From contig NZ_WOFH01000017.1 in NCBI RefSeq assembly GCF_009733595.1, positions 84,833 to 146,798 of the forward strand: DNA of 61,966 bases. The letters run 5' to 3'. The DNA is from Actinomadura litoris. GTDB lineage: Bacteria > Actinomycetota > Actinomycetes > Streptosporangiales > Streptosporangiaceae. The position numbers were made by a program, and so were the translations under genes. The notes beneath the pieces are model-generated. The model did no database searches. It was not told the DNA's origin and was given only the letters and a program-made list of their open reading frames with translations. Shown piece by piece: positions 7,037 through 15,755 of the stretch (its first letter is position 1; each line of letters starts with the position of its first letter).

Positions 7037-9283
7037 TCAGCGGAGCGCTTCGAGGACGCGCGCGCGGACCGACGACAGCTCCGCAGGATCGGTGAGAGGG
7101 CGGCCCGCGGCGTCCACGACGTAGAAGACGTCGACGGCCTCGGCGCCGAGGGTGTCGACGCGGGCGGCGCGGACGTCCAGGCCGCATGCGCCGAGGGCTC
7201 GGCCGATCCGCCACAGCAGCCCGGGACGGTCGTGGGCGCGCACCTCGACGACGGTGGCGGTCGCGGACGCCTCGTCCACCACCCGCACCCGGGGCGGCGG
7301 GACGGCCACGCCCGGACGGAGGCGCACCGCGCGCTCCCGCCGTGCGAGCCGCGCCGCCACGTCCAGCCGGTCGGCGAGCATCCGGCGCAGGTCCGCCTCC
7401 AGGGTGGCCGGGTCCGGCGGGGTGCCGTACTCGGGGACGGCGGTGAAGTCCAGGACGGCGGTCCCGGCGTCCCCGGAGACCACGCGGGCCGTGCGGACGG
7501 CCAGCCGGTGCAGGGCGAGGATCCCGGCGGCGCCCCAGAGCAGTCCGGGACGGTCGGGAGCGGCGATCGTCACGCGGGCCCCGGCGACCCGCACGGCCGC
7601 GCCGTCGTGCCGGGCGAGCGCGAGGTGCCCGCGTCCGGGGGCGGGCGGCGTCCCGCCGGACAGCGCGGCCGCGGCCCTGCGGGCCAGGTCGGCGACGAGC
7701 CCGGCCTTCCACGTCCCCCAGGCGGCGGGCCCGGTGGCGTGCCCGTCGGCGATCGCGAGGGCGGCCAGGATGTCGAGGACGTCGCGCTCGCGGCCCGGCA
7801 CGGCCGACACGGCGTCCACCACGGACTGCACGGTGACCGGGTCGTCGATGTCGCGGCGCGTCGCGGTCTCGGGGAGGAGCAGGTGCCGCCGGACGACGGT
7901 CTCCAGAACGGCGGCATCGTCCTCGGGGAAGCCCATCCGCGCCGCGACGCCCCGCGCGAGGGCGGCCCCGGTGACCGAATGGTCGCCGCCCTGGCCCTTC
8001 CCGATGTCGTGCAGCAGCGCGCCGACGAGCAGCAGGTCGGGGCGGGCGACCTCGCGGGTGCGGGCGGCGGCGCCGGCCGCGGTCTCGACCAGGTGCCGGT
8101 CCACGGTGAAGCGGTGGACGGGGTCGCGCTGCGGCCGGTTCCGGACCCGCTCCCACTCTGGCAGCAGCCGGACGATCAGCCCCGCCTGGTCGAGCGCCTC
8201 CCACACCGGGATCGCCGGGGGCCCGGCGCCCAGCAGCGACACCAGCGCGTCCCGGACCGGCGGAGGCCAGGGGTCCGGCGGTAGGGCGGCCTGCTCGGCC
8301 AGCCGCGCCACGGTGGCGGGCGCGAGCGGCAGCCCCGCCTGCGCGGCCGATGCCGCCACCCGCAGGATCAGCGCGGGGTCCCGGAGGTCGGCGCCGCGCG
8401 CGAGCACCACCTCTCCCCCGTGCTCGACCGCCCCGTCCCCGACCGGCCGCCGGACGACGCCCCGGGCCGCGCCGTCGGGCGGGGCGGGGCGGCGGGACAC
8501 GTGCCGCCAGAGGTGGTCGGCGGCGTAGGCGATGGTGCGGGCCGCCTCGGCGGTGGCCCGCAGGAGCGCGTCGGCGTCCGGCATGCCGAGGGCGCGGGCG
8601 ACGGCGTCCTGCTCCTGGAAGACGAGACGGTCGGCCGAGCGGCCGGTGACCTCGTGGAGCGCGTGGCGGACGTCCAGCAGCAGCTCGTAGGCGTCGCTCA
8701 CCCCGGGGCCGGAGGCCGAGGCGGCCCAGGACGCGGCGGCCGCCCGCATCGCGTGGACGTCGCGCAGCCCGCCGCGCGCCTCCTTCAGGTCGGGCTCCAG
8801 GAGGAACGCCAGCTCGCCGTGGGCCTTCCACCGCCGGCGGCACAGCGCCGACAGCTCCGGCAGCCGGACCGGAGCATCGGCACGCCAGTCCGCGAGGACG
8901 GCCGCGCGCAGCTCGTTCGCCAGGTCGTGATCCCCCGCGACATGGCGCGCGGAGATCAGCCCTAGGGCCGCCTTCAGGTCGGCGCGGGCGACGGAACGGG
9001 CCTCGTCCGGCGTGCGGACGGAGTGGTCAAGGCGGAGGCCGGAGTCCCAGACGGGGTACCAGACGCGGTCGGCGACCCCGGCGATGTCCGGCCGTCCGCG
9101 GTGCAGGAGGACGAGGTCCAGGTCGCCGCCGGGCGTCAGCTCGCGGCGGGCGTGGCTGCCCACCGCGACCAGCGCGACGCCGGCGGACGGCCCGTCCAGG
9201 AGGGGCGCCAGCCACGCGTCCAGGGCGGCGGCGCGGGACACCCGCGCCGCCGCCAGGCCGGCGCGCCCCGGCTTCGCGGGCAT
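7037..9283 (-). CDS. glnD: PII nucleotidyltransferase GlnD
   Basis: 748 aa. Bifunctional enzyme that modifies and demodifies PII in response to nitrogen status; in actinobacteria the known modification is adenylylation. The nucleotidyltransferase domain carries VGSHARRELTPGGDLDLVLL. The HD phosphohydrolase motif LLVGALLHDIGKGQGGDHS follows, and two C-terminal ACT domains each contain DRPGLLW. The ATG at 9283 shares a base with the glnB stop (TGATG), so amt, glnB and glnD form one coupled unit. The longer upstream frame is antisense shadow. Confidence 0.95.
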   Translation of the reverse strand: MPAKPGRAGLAAARVSRAAALDAWLAPLLDGPSAGVALVAVGSHARRELTPGGDLDLVLLHRGRPDIAGVADRVWYPVWDSGLRLDHSVRTPDEARSVARADLKAALGLISARHVAGDHDLANELRAAVLADWRADAPVRLPELSALCRRRWKAHGELAFLLEPDLKEARGGLRDVHAMRAAAASWAASASGPGVSDAYELLLDVRHALHEVTGRSADRLVFQEQDAVARALGMPDADALLRATAEAARTIAYAADHLWRHVSRRPAPPDGAARGVVRRPVGDGAVEHGGEVVLARGADLRDPALILRVAASAAQAGLPLAPATVARLAEQAALPPDPWPPPVRDALVSLLGAGPPAIPVWEALDQAGLIVRLLPEWERVRNRPQRDPVHRFTVDRHLVETAAGAAARTREVARPDLLLVGALLHDIGKGQGGDHSVTGAALARGVAARMGFPEDDAAVLETVVRRHLLLPETATRRDIDDPVTVQSVVDAVSAVPGRERDVLDILAALAIADGHATGPAAWGTWKAGLVADLARRAAAALSGGTPPAPGRGHLALARHDGAAVRVAGARVTIAAPDRPGLLWGAAGILALHRLAVRTARVVSGDAGTAVLDFTAVPEYGTPPDPATLEADLRRMLADRLDVAARLARRERAVRLRPGVAVPPPRVRVVDEASATATVVEVRAHDRPGLLWRIGRALGACGLDVRAARVDTLGAEAVDVFYVVDAAGRPLTDPAELSSVRARVLEALR

Positions 9284-9621
9284 CAGAGCGCGTCTGGGCC
9301 GGTCTCGCCGGTGCGGACGCGGACGGCGGTGTCCACCGGGACGGCCCAGACCTTGCCGTCGCCGATCTTCCCGGTGCGGGCGGCCTTGACGATCACGTCG
9401 ATGATGTCGTCGGCGTCCGCGGCGTCCACGAGGACCTCGACGCGCAGCTTGGGGACGAGGTCCACGGTGTACTCGGCGCCCCGGTAGACCTCGGTGTGGC
9501 CCTTCTGGCGGCCGTATCCGCTGGCCTCGCTGACGGTCATGCCCTCGACCCCGAAGGACTCCAGGGCCGCCCTGACCTCGTCCAGCTTGAACGGCTTGAT
9601 GACGGCGGTGATCAGCTTCAC
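9283..9621 (-). CDS. glnB: Nitrogen regulatory protein PII
   Basis: 112 aa, a trimeric signalling protein that senses 2-oxoglutarate and ATP/ADP. The GTG start at 9621 gives VKLITAVIKPFKLDEVR. The T-loop HTEVYRGAEYTVDLVPK contains Tyr51, the conserved modification site, and GKIGDGKVWA is the ATP-binding B-loop. The start overlaps the amt stop (GTGA), and glnD follows with a one-base overlap. This is the GlnK type because it is linked to amt: it should dock on the transporter and block it in ammonium excess. Confidence 0.95.
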   Translation of the reverse strand: MKLITAVIKPFKLDEVRAALESFGVEGMTVSEASGYGRQKGHTEVYRGAEYTVDLVPKLRVEVLVDAADADDIIDVIVKAARTGKIGDGKVWAVPVDTAVRVRTGETGPDAL

Positions 9622-11015
9622 GCGTCGGCCTCCACTTTCCGCTCGGCGTCCGCCTCCCGCTCGGCCCCGCCTTTCCGGTCGGCCCCGCCTTTCCGGTCGG
9701 CCGCCGCTTTCCGCGCGGGGTCGGCGGCGGTTCCGAGGAGCGGGGCGCGGGTCGCGCCGCCGCCCGCGGGCGCCAGGTCGTAGGCGGTCTCGGCGTGGGC
9801 GGTGACATCGATGCCGGTCGCCTCGTCCTCCTCGGCGAGCCGGAAGCCGATGGTCCGGTCGATGGCCTTGCCGATGATCCAGGCCATGCCGAAGGAGTAC
9901 AGGCCGACGACGGCCGGTCCGAGCGCCTGGAGGCCGAGCTGGTGGACGCCGCCCCCGTAGAGCAGGCCCTTGTGCTGGCCGGGCAGCGCCGGATAGGCGG
10001 CGAGGAGGCCGAGCGAAAGCGCGCCGATCGCGCCGCCGACGAGGTGGACGCCGACGACGTCGAGCGAGTCGTCGAACCCGAGCCGGTACTTCAGCCCGAC
10101 CGCGTAGGCGCAGGCGACCCCGGCGACCGCGCCCAGCACGACGCAGGCCCACGGGTCGACGAACCCGGCGGCCGGGGTGACCGCGACGAGCCCCGCGACC
10201 GCGCCGGACGCGACGCCCAGGGTGGTCGCGTGGCCGTCGCGGAAGCGCTCCACGAGCAGCCAGGCGCCCGCGGCGACGGCGGCCGCGACCTGCGTGTTCA
10301 TGAACGCGAGACCGGTCGTGCCGTCCACGGCCAGCTCGGACCCGGCGTTGAAGCCGAACCAGCCGAACCACAGCAGCCCCACCCCGAGCAGGACGAACGG
10401 GAGGTTGTGCGGGCGCATCGGCTCCTTCGGCCAGCCGCGCCGCCGGCCGAGGACGAGCGCGAGCGCCAGCCCGGCGGCGCCCGCGTTGACGTGCACGACC
10501 GTGCCGCCCGCGAAGTCCTCGATGCCGAGGTCGTTGAGCCAGCCGGTCCCCCACACCCAGTGCGCGACCGGGAAGTAGACGAGCGTCGCCCAGGCGACGC
10601 TGAAGACCGTCCAGGCGCCGAACCTGGCGCGGTCCGCGACGGCGCCGCTGATCAGCGCGACCGTGATGATGGCGAAGGTCAGCTGGAACGCCGAGAACAC
10701 CATCGTCGGGACGTTGTCGCTCTGGTCGGGCAGGAGCCCCTCGGACACCTGGGTCGCGACGCCCCTGAGCCCGACCGCGCCGAGCCCTCCGGCGAACCCG
10801 TCGGCGAAGGAGCCGTCGGTGAACGCGACCGAGTACCCGTAGAGGACCCAGAGGACGGTCACGGTGACGATGCTCCCGAAGGACATCATCATCATGTTGA
10901 GGACGCTCTTGGCCCGTGTCATGCCCCCGTAGAAGAAGGCGAGGCCGGGCGTCATGAGCAGCACCATCGCCGTGGCCGTGAGCAGCCAGGCGGTCGCGCC
11001 TGTATCGATCTTCAT
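9618..11015 (-). CDS. amt: Ammonium transporter
   Basis: 465 aa, AmtB/Rh family, about eleven membrane spans. Family features visible: FFYGGMTRAKSVLNMMMMS near the N-terminus, the pore region FVFSAFQLTFAIIT-like block (here TMVFSAFQLTFAII), and GLLWFGWFGFNAGSEL in the central half. The cytoplasmic C-terminal tail ends in a charged repeat (DRKGGADRKGGAEREADAER) encoded by an 18-bp DNA duplication (9661-9700), an unusual extension beyond the PII-binding region. The gene is preceded by two GlnR-like boxes, so it is probably induced under nitrogen limitation. Confidence 0.96.
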   Translation of the reverse strand: MKIDTGATAWLLTATAMVLLMTPGLAFFYGGMTRAKSVLNMMMMSFGSIVTVTVLWVLYGYSVAFTDGSFADGFAGGLGAVGLRGVATQVSEGLLPDQSDNVPTMVFSAFQLTFAIITVALISGAVADRARFGAWTVFSVAWATLVYFPVAHWVWGTGWLNDLGIEDFAGGTVVHVNAGAAGLALALVLGRRRGWPKEPMRPHNLPFVLLGVGLLWFGWFGFNAGSELAVDGTTGLAFMNTQVAAAVAAGAWLLVERFRDGHATTLGVASGAVAGLVAVTPAAGFVDPWACVVLGAVAGVACAYAVGLKYRLGFDDSLDVVGVHLVGGAIGALSLGLLAAYPALPGQHKGLLYGGGVHQLGLQALGPAVVGLYSFGMAWIIGKAIDRTIGFRLAEEDEATGIDVTAHAETAYDLAPAGGGATRAPLLGTAADPARKAAADRKGGADRKGGAEREADAERKVEADA

Positions 11016-11098
11016 CGCGGGCGGTGCCCTTCTCGGCCGGGAATCCGTGGAATGCTCAGCAGATTCCCGCGCGGCCGTTTCGCCCGGACACCTCCCAT

Positions 11099-11145
11099 GT
11101 TTCGTGTTTGTGAAACAGCGCCCGCCGATGTTTCACCGGTGTTTC
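11099..11145 (-). promoter_or_regulatory. Two GlnR-like boxes upstream of amt-glnB-glnD
   Basis: On the transcribed strand the region reads GAAAC-accggt-GAAAC (complement of 11130-11145) and, 15 bases on, TTCAC-aaacac-GAAAC (complement of 11099-11114). The AC-n9-AC spacing is that of actinomycete GlnR boxes (gTnAC-n6-GaAAC), and the two boxes lie about two helical turns apart. They sit 84-130 bp before the amt start. Assignment rests on pattern only. Confidence 0.6.
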
Positions 11146-11235
11146 GAACCGATCACCCCCGGTGATCCACCGCACGCGGGCGCCCCGCGGCCGGCGGGCG
11201 GTCGCGGGGCGCGGCGGCGGTCGAAGCCGACGGGA

Positions 11236-12384
11236 TCAGTCGCCGAGGATCGCGTCCACGAACGCCTCGGGCTCGAACGGGGCCAGGTCGTCGGGGCCCT
11301 CGCCCAGGCCGACCAGCTTCACCGGGACGCCCAGCTCCCGCTGGACCTGGACGACGATGCCGCCCTTGGCGGTGCCGTCCAGCTTGGTCAGCACGACGCC
11401 GGTGATGTTGACGACCTCGGCGAACACGCGGGCCTGCTGCATGCCGTTCTGTCCCGTGGTCGCGTCGAGGACGAGCAGCACCTCGTCGACGTCGGCCTGC
11501 TTCTCCACGACGCGCTTGACCTTGCCCAGCTCGTCCATCAGGCCGGTCTTGGTGTGCAGCCGACCGGCGGTGTCGATGATCACCGTGTCGACCTTGCTCT
11601 CGATGCCCTGCCGGACGGCGTCGAAGGCGACGCTCGCGGGGTCGGTGCCCTCGTCCTTGCGGACGACCTGCGCGCCCACCCGCGAGCCCCAGGTCTCCAG
11701 CTGCTCGGCGGCGGCGGCGCGGAAGGTGTCGGCGGCGCCGAGCAGCACGGTGCGCCCGTCGCCGACCAGGACCCGCGCGAGCTTGCCGCAGGTGGTGGTC
11801 TTGCCGGTGCCGTTGACGCCGACGACCAGGAGGACGGCCGGGCGGTTGCCGTGCGGCTCGGTCGCGAGGGAGCGGTCGAGGTCGGCGCCGATCTGCTTGA
11901 CCAGCTCGTCCTTCAGCAGCTCGCGGACCTGCGCGGGGTCGCGGGTGCCGAGCACCTGCACGCGGGTGCGCAGGTCGTCGGTGACCTGGCGGGCGACGGC
12001 GGCGCCCATGTCCGCGGTGATCAGGGTGTCCTCCAGCTCCTCCCAGGCGTCGTCGTCGAGCGTCTCGCGCGACAGGAGGCCGAGGAGGGTCTTGCCGAAG
12101 GCGTTCTGGGAGCGGGCGAGGCGGGCCCGCAGCCGGACGAGGCGTCCGGCGCCCGGCGGCGGCTGCTCGATCTCGACGACCGGCGGCGGCGCCTCGACGG
12201 GCGGCGCGCGCTCGATGGTCGGCGCGGCGGCCTCCGCCTCGTCGACGGCGGTCGCGCCGCCGCCGCGCGCGGGCCCCGGCTCGACCGGCGGCCGCTGCGC
12301 CCGGCGGCCGGGCCGCAGGAACACGGCGCCGCCGACGACCAGGGCGACGGCGACCAGCCCCGCGATGACGATCAAGTACTCCAT
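11236..12384 (-). CDS. ftsY: SRP receptor FtsY
   Basis: 382 aa. GTPase that docks SRP-ribosome complexes at the membrane. An N-terminal transmembrane segment (about 3-23, EYLIVIAGLVAVALVVGG) anchors it, as in other actinobacteria. A Pro/Ala/Glu-rich linker leads to the NG domain with GVNGTGKTTTCGKLA, DTAGRLHTK and TKLDGTAKGG. Downstream, 220 bp separate it from amt; upstream, a 187-bp gap to the DivIVA-like gene shows no clear feature. Confidence 0.96.
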   Translation of the reverse strand: MEYLIVIAGLVAVALVVGGAVFLRPGRRAQRPPVEPGPARGGGATAVDEAEAAAPTIERAPPVEAPPPVVEIEQPPPGAGRLVRLRARLARSQNAFGKTLLGLLSRETLDDDAWEELEDTLITADMGAAVARQVTDDLRTRVQVLGTRDPAQVRELLKDELVKQIGADLDRSLATEPHGNRPAVLLVVGVNGTGKTTTCGKLARVLVGDGRTVLLGAADTFRAAAAEQLETWGSRVGAQVVRKDEGTDPASVAFDAVRQGIESKVDTVIIDTAGRLHTKTGLMDELGKVKRVVEKQADVDEVLLVLDATTGQNGMQQARVFAEVVNITGVVLTKLDGTAKGGIVVQVQRELGVPVKLVGLGEGPDDLAPFEPEAFVDAILGD

Positions 12385-12571
12385 AGCGCCCCCTGTCTCC
12401 TCGCAGCGCCCTCGGCGCCGGGCGGTGAGCGCCCCCCTTCGGCGGGCGCTGCGGCGATCACCGGCGTCGCACGCGATCGCGACACTATCGCGACGTCCCG
12501 GGTCCTCGGCTCACGAGGCGGCGGCGACGGCGGGTCCCGAGGACGTCCCCTTCCCCGGGGCCGGCGCGCCG

Positions 12572-13282
12572 TCAGGGTCGCCGCGGTGCCGGGGGGAGGG
12601 ACGAGCGCTCCGAGTCCTCCCACTCGTCGACGTTGCGCAGCAGGGCCTCCAGGTAGGAGCGCAGGTGGGTGCGGTAGACGTCGCTGTAGGTGCGCAGGTA
12701 GGTGATCTCCTGTTCCATCCGGCGGCGCTCCTCCTCGGGCAGCCGCGAGGGCGCCGGGGCGCCCGCTCCCGCGAGCACGGGCGTGCCGGGCGCGTCGGCC
12801 GGGACGGGCGCGGGCGGCCCCGAGCGGACCGCCGCGTCGGCGACCTCGGCGGCGCGGCGGTGCGCGTCCTCCAGGAGGTGCTCGGCGCGCCCCTTGGCGT
12901 CGGTCAGGATCGCCTCGCGGTGCAGCCGGGCCTCGTGCGCCAGCTCGCGGGTGTAGCGCTCGGCGTCGGCGACGTAGAGGTCGGCGGTCTGCTGGGCCTG
13001 CGACAGGATCCGGACGGCCTGGAAGTGCGCGTCCTCGGGCGCCATCACCCCGGGCCCGCCCTTGGAGAGCTGGGTGCGCAGCCGGTCCACCTCCTCCGCC
13101 AGCGAGGACCGCTCGTTGAGGATCTGGACGAGTTCCCGCTCCACGTACTGCAGGAAGCCGCGGACCTCGTCCTCGTCGTAGCCGCGCCGGCCGAGGGCGG
13201 CCCGCGCGAACACGACCGCCTGGAGCTCGCCCGGCGTCAGCCGGGAGCCGTCGGGCACGACGGGAAGGTTCGGGGAGTTCAT
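12572..13282 (-). CDS. DivIVA-domain coiled-coil protein
   Basis: 236 aa. The start MNSPNLPVVPDGSRLTPGELQAV is followed by a DivIVA-like N-terminus (FARAALGRRGYDEDEVRGFL) and a coiled coil (about 45-75). A second helical region HFQAVRILSQAQQTADLYVADAERYTRE matches the later DivIVA/Wag31 repeats. An Ala/Pro linker and a further coiled coil (EEERRRMEQEITYLRTYSDVYRTHL) follow. Actinobacterial relatives recruit polar growth or division machinery; the function here is not known. It begins 5 bp after the flavohaemoprotein gene, so it is probably cotranscribed with it, an unexpected partnership. Confidence 0.8.
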   Translation of the reverse strand: MNSPNLPVVPDGSRLTPGELQAVVFARAALGRRGYDEDEVRGFLQYVERELVQILNERSSLAEEVDRLRTQLSKGGPGVMAPEDAHFQAVRILSQAQQTADLYVADAERYTRELAHEARLHREAILTDAKGRAEHLLEDAHRRAAEVADAAVRSGPPAPVPADAPGTPVLAGAGAPAPSRLPEEERRRMEQEITYLRTYSDVYRTHLRSYLEALLRNVDEWEDSERSSLPPAPRRP

Positions 13283-13287
13283 CGCGC

Positions 13288-14439
13288 TCACCTCTGGGCG
13301 TCTGCGTAGGTTTCCAGCCGGACGCGCGCGCGGTCGACGCCGAGCCGCGTGAGCCGCTCGGCGGTCCGCCCGACCATCTCGGGCGAGCCGCACACGTAGG
13401 CGTCGTGGTCGTCCCAGGGGCCGCGCCGGGCCACGACGTCGGGAAGGTTCCCGTGCTCGACCTCGCCGCCGCCGGACTGCAGGAGCGCGGAGAAGCCGTG
13501 CCCCGCCGACTCGTCCGACACGGCGGGCACGACCGTGAGCCAGGGATGCCGCTGGGCGAGCTTGGTCAGGTCCTCCAGGTCGTAGAGGGCGTCGCGGTCG
13601 CGGGCGCCGAAGAACAGGTGCACGCGCGGCGGGGCGGGGCGCCGCACGAGCTGTTCGAGGATCGCCTTGAGCGGCGCCAGCCCGGTGCTCCCCGCGACCA
13701 GCAGGACGTCGCGCCGGGACGACTCGTCCAGCGTGAGCGTGCCGATTGGGGCGCCCATCCGGATCCGGTCGCCGGTCTGGGTCGAGCGGACCAGGACGGT
13801 GCTGACCGGGCCGCCGTCCACCAGCTTGACGTGGAAGTCCACGGTGTTGTCGGGACGCGGCGCGTTCGCCATCGAGTAGTAGCGCCAGTGCCGCAGCCGC
13901 GCCGGGACCTCCACGGCGACCGACTGGCCGGGCAGGTAGGGCAGCGGCCGGTCGGGCTGGACGCGCAGGACCGCGATGTCGAAGCGCCGCCGCTCGACGC
14001 CGACGACCTGGCCGTTCCACCAGGCGGGGCTGGTCAGCGCGTCCTCGTCGGCGGCCTCCTGCATGACCTTGGCGACCAGGCCGTAGGCGGCCTGCCAGTC
14101 CGCGGCCAGCTCCTCGCTCCAGTCGGCCCCGGAGAAGTGCCGGAGGGTGGCGACGAGGCTGGCGCCGACCTGCGGGTAGTGCTCGGCGACGATCCCGAAG
14201 CGGCGGTGGTCGCGGCCGAGCTGCTGGACGAACGGCAGCAGGTTCGGCAGGTCGTCCACCCGGGAGACGATGTGCCCGAGGGCGCGCAGCAGCTTGTCGC
14301 GCTGGCCGCTCATGCCGACGGGGAACATGTCCCGCAGGTGCGGGTTGCGGACGAACAGGTCGGCGTAGAAGAACATGGCGACGGCGTCGCCCTGCTCGGC
14401 GACGCGGGCGAAGCTCGCCTTCAGGCGCTGGGCGTCCAC
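13288..14439 (-). CDS. Flavohaemoprotein-like globin-reductase fusion
   Basis: 383 aa, GTG start. Residues 1-130 are a haem globin (FFYADLFVRNPHLRDMFPVG; proximal His in RDHRRFG; EHYPQVGASL). Residues 140-383 are a ferredoxin-NADP reductase module with the FAD motif RHWRYYSMANAP, NAD(P) motif GSTGLAPLKAIL and VCGSPEMV. The expected chemistry is NO dioxygenation or oxygen/NO sensing using NAD(P)H. The globin half closely resembles the separate globin encoded immediately upstream, so the two arose by duplication. The globin stop is 6 bp before this start, indicating an operon. Confidence 0.88.
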   Translation of the reverse strand: MDAQRLKASFARVAEQGDAVAMFFYADLFVRNPHLRDMFPVGMSGQRDKLLRALGHIVSRVDDLPNLLPFVQQLGRDHRRFGIVAEHYPQVGASLVATLRHFSGADWSEELAADWQAAYGLVAKVMQEAADEDALTSPAWWNGQVVGVERRRFDIAVLRVQPDRPLPYLPGQSVAVEVPARLRHWRYYSMANAPRPDNTVDFHVKLVDGGPVSTVLVRSTQTGDRIRMGAPIGTLTLDESSRRDVLLVAGSTGLAPLKAILEQLVRRPAPPRVHLFFGARDRDALYDLEDLTKLAQRHPWLTVVPAVSDESAGHGFSALLQSGGGEVEHGNLPDVVARRGPWDDHDAYVCGSPEMVGRTAERLTRLGVDRARVRLETYADAQR

Positions 14440-14445
14440 GACCGG

Positions 14446-14853
14446 TCAGGCGACGGGCTCGGCGGCGGCCTCGGACATCACCTGGGCGACCAGGCCGTAG
14501 GCGGCCTGCCAGTCGCGCTCCAGGTCCTCGTCCCAGTCGGGCCCGCTGAAGAACGCCAGGGTGGCGATCAGGCTCGCGCCGACCTGCGGGTAGTGCTCGC
14601 GGTGGACGCCGAAACCGCTGTGCCGCCGCCCGAGCTCCGACAGGAACGGAGCGAGGCCCTGCGGATCGTCGACCATCGACACGATATGCGACAACGCGCT
14701 CAGAAGTTTTTCGTGCTGCTTTGTCATCGCGGCGGGGAACAGCGGCCTGAGCTGCGGCTCCCGGCCGAACAGATCGGCGTAGAAGTATTCGGCGACGTCA
14801 ATTCCGTTGCCGCCGACCTGCTCGAAGTTGCGCTTCAGTCGCTGCGGATCCAT
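14446..14853 (-). CDS. Single-domain globin
   Basis: 135 aa from the ATG at 14853, chosen because AGAGG lies at good spacing upstream; the open frame continues 34 codons further without family similarity. The haem-globin pattern YFYADLFGREPQLRPLFPAAM, LGRRHSGFG (proximal His) and HREHYPQVGASL matches the haem domain of flavohaemoglobins, but there is no reductase domain. It is probably reduced by the neighbouring fusion protein or another reductase. A possible -10 (ataatta, 14976-14982) and a distant DevR-like promoter (15445-15492) lie upstream. Confidence 0.85.
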   Translation of the reverse strand: MDPQRLKRNFEQVGGNGIDVAEYFYADLFGREPQLRPLFPAAMTKQHEKLLSALSHIVSMVDDPQGLAPFLSELGRRHSGFGVHREHYPQVGASLIATLAFFSGPDWDEDLERDWQAAYGLVAQVMSEAAAEPVA

Positions 14854-15755
14854 GGCACACCTCTCATGTGGTTCTCCATGCCGGGCGGGGTGGCCGGTAC
14901 GGAAGGAGCCCGAGAACCACGGTGCACATGCGTAGTGGATCGCATGATCACGCACAAGTCCGCCACCGTCGCCGGATAATTACGTTGGGTACATCCGATT
15001 CAGTTCGGCCTGCGATGTTGCCGGGGCGCCGGAATCGACATTTCCCGCCCTTGTTTCACCGCTTCGGCGCCGGAACGGTCCCGCCGGGCGGGCACCGGAA
15101 CGGTCCTGTCCCGGGGGCGCCGGGACCCCGGCTCCGGTGGGCCACCGGGCCCACCCCGGCCGGGGTGGGCCCGTCCCGGCGGGTGTGCGGGGACGCCCCC
15201 GCGACGGACCGGTCCGGTGCCCGCCCCCGGCCGGAGGCACCGGGCCGGACCCCGACCGGGCCCCCGGCGGGTGACCGAAAAGCGCGGCCACCCGCCGTCC
15301 CCTCGTCCCGGATGACCGGTGTTCTCCCCCATGCGCGAACCCCGCCCCCCATCGGCGCGCCCTCACGGCGGACCGGCCTTCGATCTGCGAAGTCATCCGG
15401 GTGTTTCCCCAGGAAGGGCGCGTTCCCCCTTCGCCCTCGCAACCGAACGCTACAGATCCGCAATTCGCGTCCGTAGGGCCCTAGGACCCCATGTCGGCGA
15501 ATGGGGGACCCCACCCGCCGGAATGCCGTTCGGGCCGGTCACGGCGCCTACTCCGGCCGTTCGGCGCGCCTGCTCCGATCGGCGGCGCGGCGTTCTCCGT
15601 CCGGAGGCGGTCCGGGCCTCATTTCGGCCCTGGTCAACCACCCCGAAGGGCGTTAATGTTCGCAAGGCCGCCTGATCATGCCGTGGCGAATCATGTACGC
15701 GGCGTTGGTCCGGTCTCGAAGCGCGTGCGGAAACCCCGCCTGAGGAAGGCTCGCC
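14854..15755. other. 900-bp intergenic region between globin and lipoprotein genes
   Basis: No convincing gene was found. Overlapping frames (for example 14980-15396 leftward, 15056-15514 leftward) translate to Gly/Pro/Arg-rich sequence without family features. It contains a leftward promoter-like element at 15445-15492. From about 15060 to 15300 it is dominated by short GC-rich runs. The last 100 bp before 15756 should hold the lipoprotein promoter and its GAGGAAG ribosome-binding site. Confidence 0.6.
15445..15492 (-). promoter_or_regulatory. DevR/NarL-type box with leftward promoter, copy 1
   Basis: On the leftward strand a GGGTC-CTAG-GGCCC near-palindrome is followed, after CCTAGGGCCCTACGG and 17 bases, by GTAGCGTTC, whose TAGCGT (complement of 15447-15452) looks like a -10 element. 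The same arrangement, with the same 17-base spacer length but unrelated spacer sequence, recurs at 17356-17403. The 5-4-5 geometry matches the DosR/DevR consensus GGGAC-N4-GTCCC. It points toward the globin genes but lies about 590 bp from the first recognised start. Confidence 0.55.

Noticed and set aside
8950..8975. A ccctaggg element inside glnD, similar to part of the DevR-like box
   Set aside because: It lacks the 5-4-5 symmetry and the -10 element and lies within coding sequence.
14980..15514. Leftward frames of 110-152 codons in the globin-lipoprotein gap
   Set aside because: Gly/Pro/Arg-rich translations without ribosome-binding sites or family patterns; not supported as genes.
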